From contig RXJQ01000025.1 of the NCBI GenBank assembly GCA_003963115.1, positions 62,001-126,000 on the forward strand: a stretch of DNA of 64,000 bases, in the 5' to 3' direction. The stretch is from Burkholderiales bacterium. Its GTDB lineage: Bacteria > Pseudomonadota > Gammaproteobacteria > Burkholderiales > Burkholderiaceae_C. Within the stretch, counting starts at the first letter, position 1. Every line of letters starts with the position of its first letter. Shown in pieces: positions 63,135 to 64,000 of the stretch. Under the pieces are notes generated by a model that had not been told where the DNA came from, searched no databases, and was given only the letters and a program-made list of their open reading frames with translations. The position numbers were made by a program, and so were the translations under genes.

Positions 63135-63705
63135 GGCTGCACGGGGGGAAATTGTTGGAAGCACCGGGGCGCTGTTCATCTGCTGTGATAGGCAACTTCA
63201 AGCGCGGAGGCGAGTAGCCGGGTGTCACGGCCGCTTCGACGTGGCCATCAGGAAAGAAGTGCACCTCCAGCGCAGCAGGCTCTTCGGTCTGCATGCGCTC
63301 GACCGGTACCTGCACTTCGCGGAAAAGGCTTTTGCGCCAAAAATGGGTTCCGCCGTACTTGTTGGTGGTGGAGTACATGCAGTAACTGGCTGACCACTTG
63401 ACGGTGACCCTGGCTGAACCCGCAGGATTGAAGCTGTAGCAACAAACCGACCCACCGCCGCCCGTCGTTGGACTGCTCACATAGATGTTGCCGCTGCCTG
63501 CACCATTCACGCTGAAGCTGTCGATGTAGTGGTCGGTGTAGTTGTAGCCCTGAATCAGTAGGCCCTTGGATTGTTCTTTGGTCTGCGTTTGCGGCGCTTT
63601 GTCTACGGCAGATGTTGGGGAGGCACAGGCTGAGATGCAGAGCCCCAAAGCTGCGCAGGCAAAGCAAGTCAGCCAGCGCGAAAGATCTCGATCCACGTGA
63701 TGCAT
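63109..63705 (-). CDS. DUF3304-type lipoprotein, candidate lipase immunity protein
   Basis: 198 residues from ATG 63705, which sits one base after the stop of the upstream copy. The signal peptide ends with lipobox ISAC at Cys27, so the protein is a periplasmic or outer-membrane lipoprotein. GYNYTDHYIDSFSVNG and GGGGSVCCYSFNPAG are the DUF3304-like blocks. The C-terminal 50 residues are nearly the same as in the neighbouring copy. Position next to a phospholipase effector gene points to immunity; periplasmic lipoproteins serve this role for other Tle proteins. Confidence 0.75.
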   Translation of the reverse strand: MHHVDRDLSRWLTCFACAALGLCISACASPTSAVDKAPQTQTKEQSKGLLIQGYNYTDHYIDSFSVNGAGSGNIYVSSPTTGGGGSVCCYSFNPAGSARVTVKWSASYCMYSTTNKYGGTHFWRKSLFREVQVPVERMQTEEPAALEVHFFPDGHVEAAVTPGYSPPRLKLPITADEQRPGASNNFPPCSHEQLQQDH

Positions 63706-63706
63706 A

Positions 63707-64000
63707 TCAGTGGCCTTGCTGGAGTTGATCATGGCTGCAGGGGGGGAAGTCGTAGGAGGCTCCGGGGCGTTGTTCGTCCGCCGTGATGGGCAGCCTCAGG
63801 CGTGGTGGCGAGTAGCCGGGCGTCACGGCGGCTTCGACGTGGCCATCAGGATAGAAGTGAACCTCCAGCGCCATGGCTGGCGTGGACACCTCACTCAAAG
63901 GCACAGAGGCCTCCTTCCATAGGGTTTTGCGTTCATCCACAAAGCGAGGCCCGAACGAGTAAGGGTTTGCTTTGTGTTCCATGCAGTAGGCCGCTGCCCA
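63707..64000 (-). CDS. DUF3304-type protein, second copy, partial (N-terminus beyond right edge)
   Basis: The visible 97 residues start inside the protein at WAAAYCMEHKANPYSFGPRF, aligning with WSASYCMYSTTNKYGG of the downstream copy. From LEVHFYPDGHVEAAVTPGYS to SHDQLQQGH the two are almost identical. It is a tandem duplicate, and divergence is greatest in the middle, as in immunity gene arrays. The ATG at 63982 is internal and not the real start. Confidence 0.75.
   Translation of the reverse strand, partial: WAAAYCMEHKANPYSFGPRFVDERKTLWKEASVPLSEVSTPAMALEVHFYPDGHVEAAVTPGYSPPRLRLPITADEQRPGASYDFPPCSHDQLQQGH

Overview
The window is high-GC DNA with short intergenic gaps, a Burkholderiales gene order (two LpxL-type acyltransferases divergent from metK), a Burkholderiales-type porin, a PEP-CTERM protein and a second C-terminal sorting tail with its own protease. 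It most likely comes from a free-living betaproteobacterium of the Aquabacterium/Ideonella/Leptothrix type. I place it no more finely than that. I saw no rRNA, tRNA, CRISPR array, insertion sequence or origin.

Layout. Positions 1-13.8 kb are mixed chromosomal genes: two lipid A acyltransferases (the first runs off the left edge), metK, a chemotaxis receptor, an HD-GYP phosphodiesterase, a secreted lamin-tail PEP-CTERM protein, a GH5 glycosidase with a Tat-type lipoprotein, a YidB-like protein, prfC and a membrane Ser/Thr kinase. Positions 14-21.7 kb hold an envelope block: a lipoprotein with two CXXCH haem motifs, an OmpA lipoprotein, an ASH-repeat protein with a CXXCH motif and a C-terminal sorting tail, a tiny CPBP glutamic protease translationally coupled to it, and a porin. 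Positions 21.8-24.3 kb are a LuxR-type response regulator with a hybrid histidine kinase. Positions 24.4-32 kb are a three-gene set of TPR-CHAT protease, TpsB transporter and TpsA exoprotein.

Positions 32-64 kb are a type VI secretion (T6SS) region. The structural core reads tssA-tssB-tssC-hcp-hcp-tagJ-tssE-tssF-tssG-tssH. An unknown small gene, a TPR-methyltransferase and a YopT/C58-like cysteine protease on the opposite strand follow. Next comes a vgrG island: vgrG, DUF6484, a HEAT-like protein, DUF2169, a thiolase-fold protein, a DUF4150 PAAR-like tip, an HNH-like toxin and candidate immunity genes. The regulatory/anchoring genes tagH (FHA), pppA (PP2C) and an OmpA protein come after. Beyond an FAD oxidoreductase, on the minus strand, lies a Tle1-type phospholipase gene interrupted by an in-frame stop, preceded by two tandem DUF3304 lipoprotein genes, the outer one cut by the right edge.

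The T6SS genes would build the sheath (TssB/C), tube (Hcp), baseplate (TssA/E/F/G), recycling ATPase (TssH) and spike (VgrG plus DUF4150), and deliver at least three candidate effectors: a cysteine protease, a nuclease and a lipase. The membrane complex tssJKLM and a linked PpkA kinase are not in the window. The kinase at 12.3-13.8 kb is the only Ser/Thr kinase seen.
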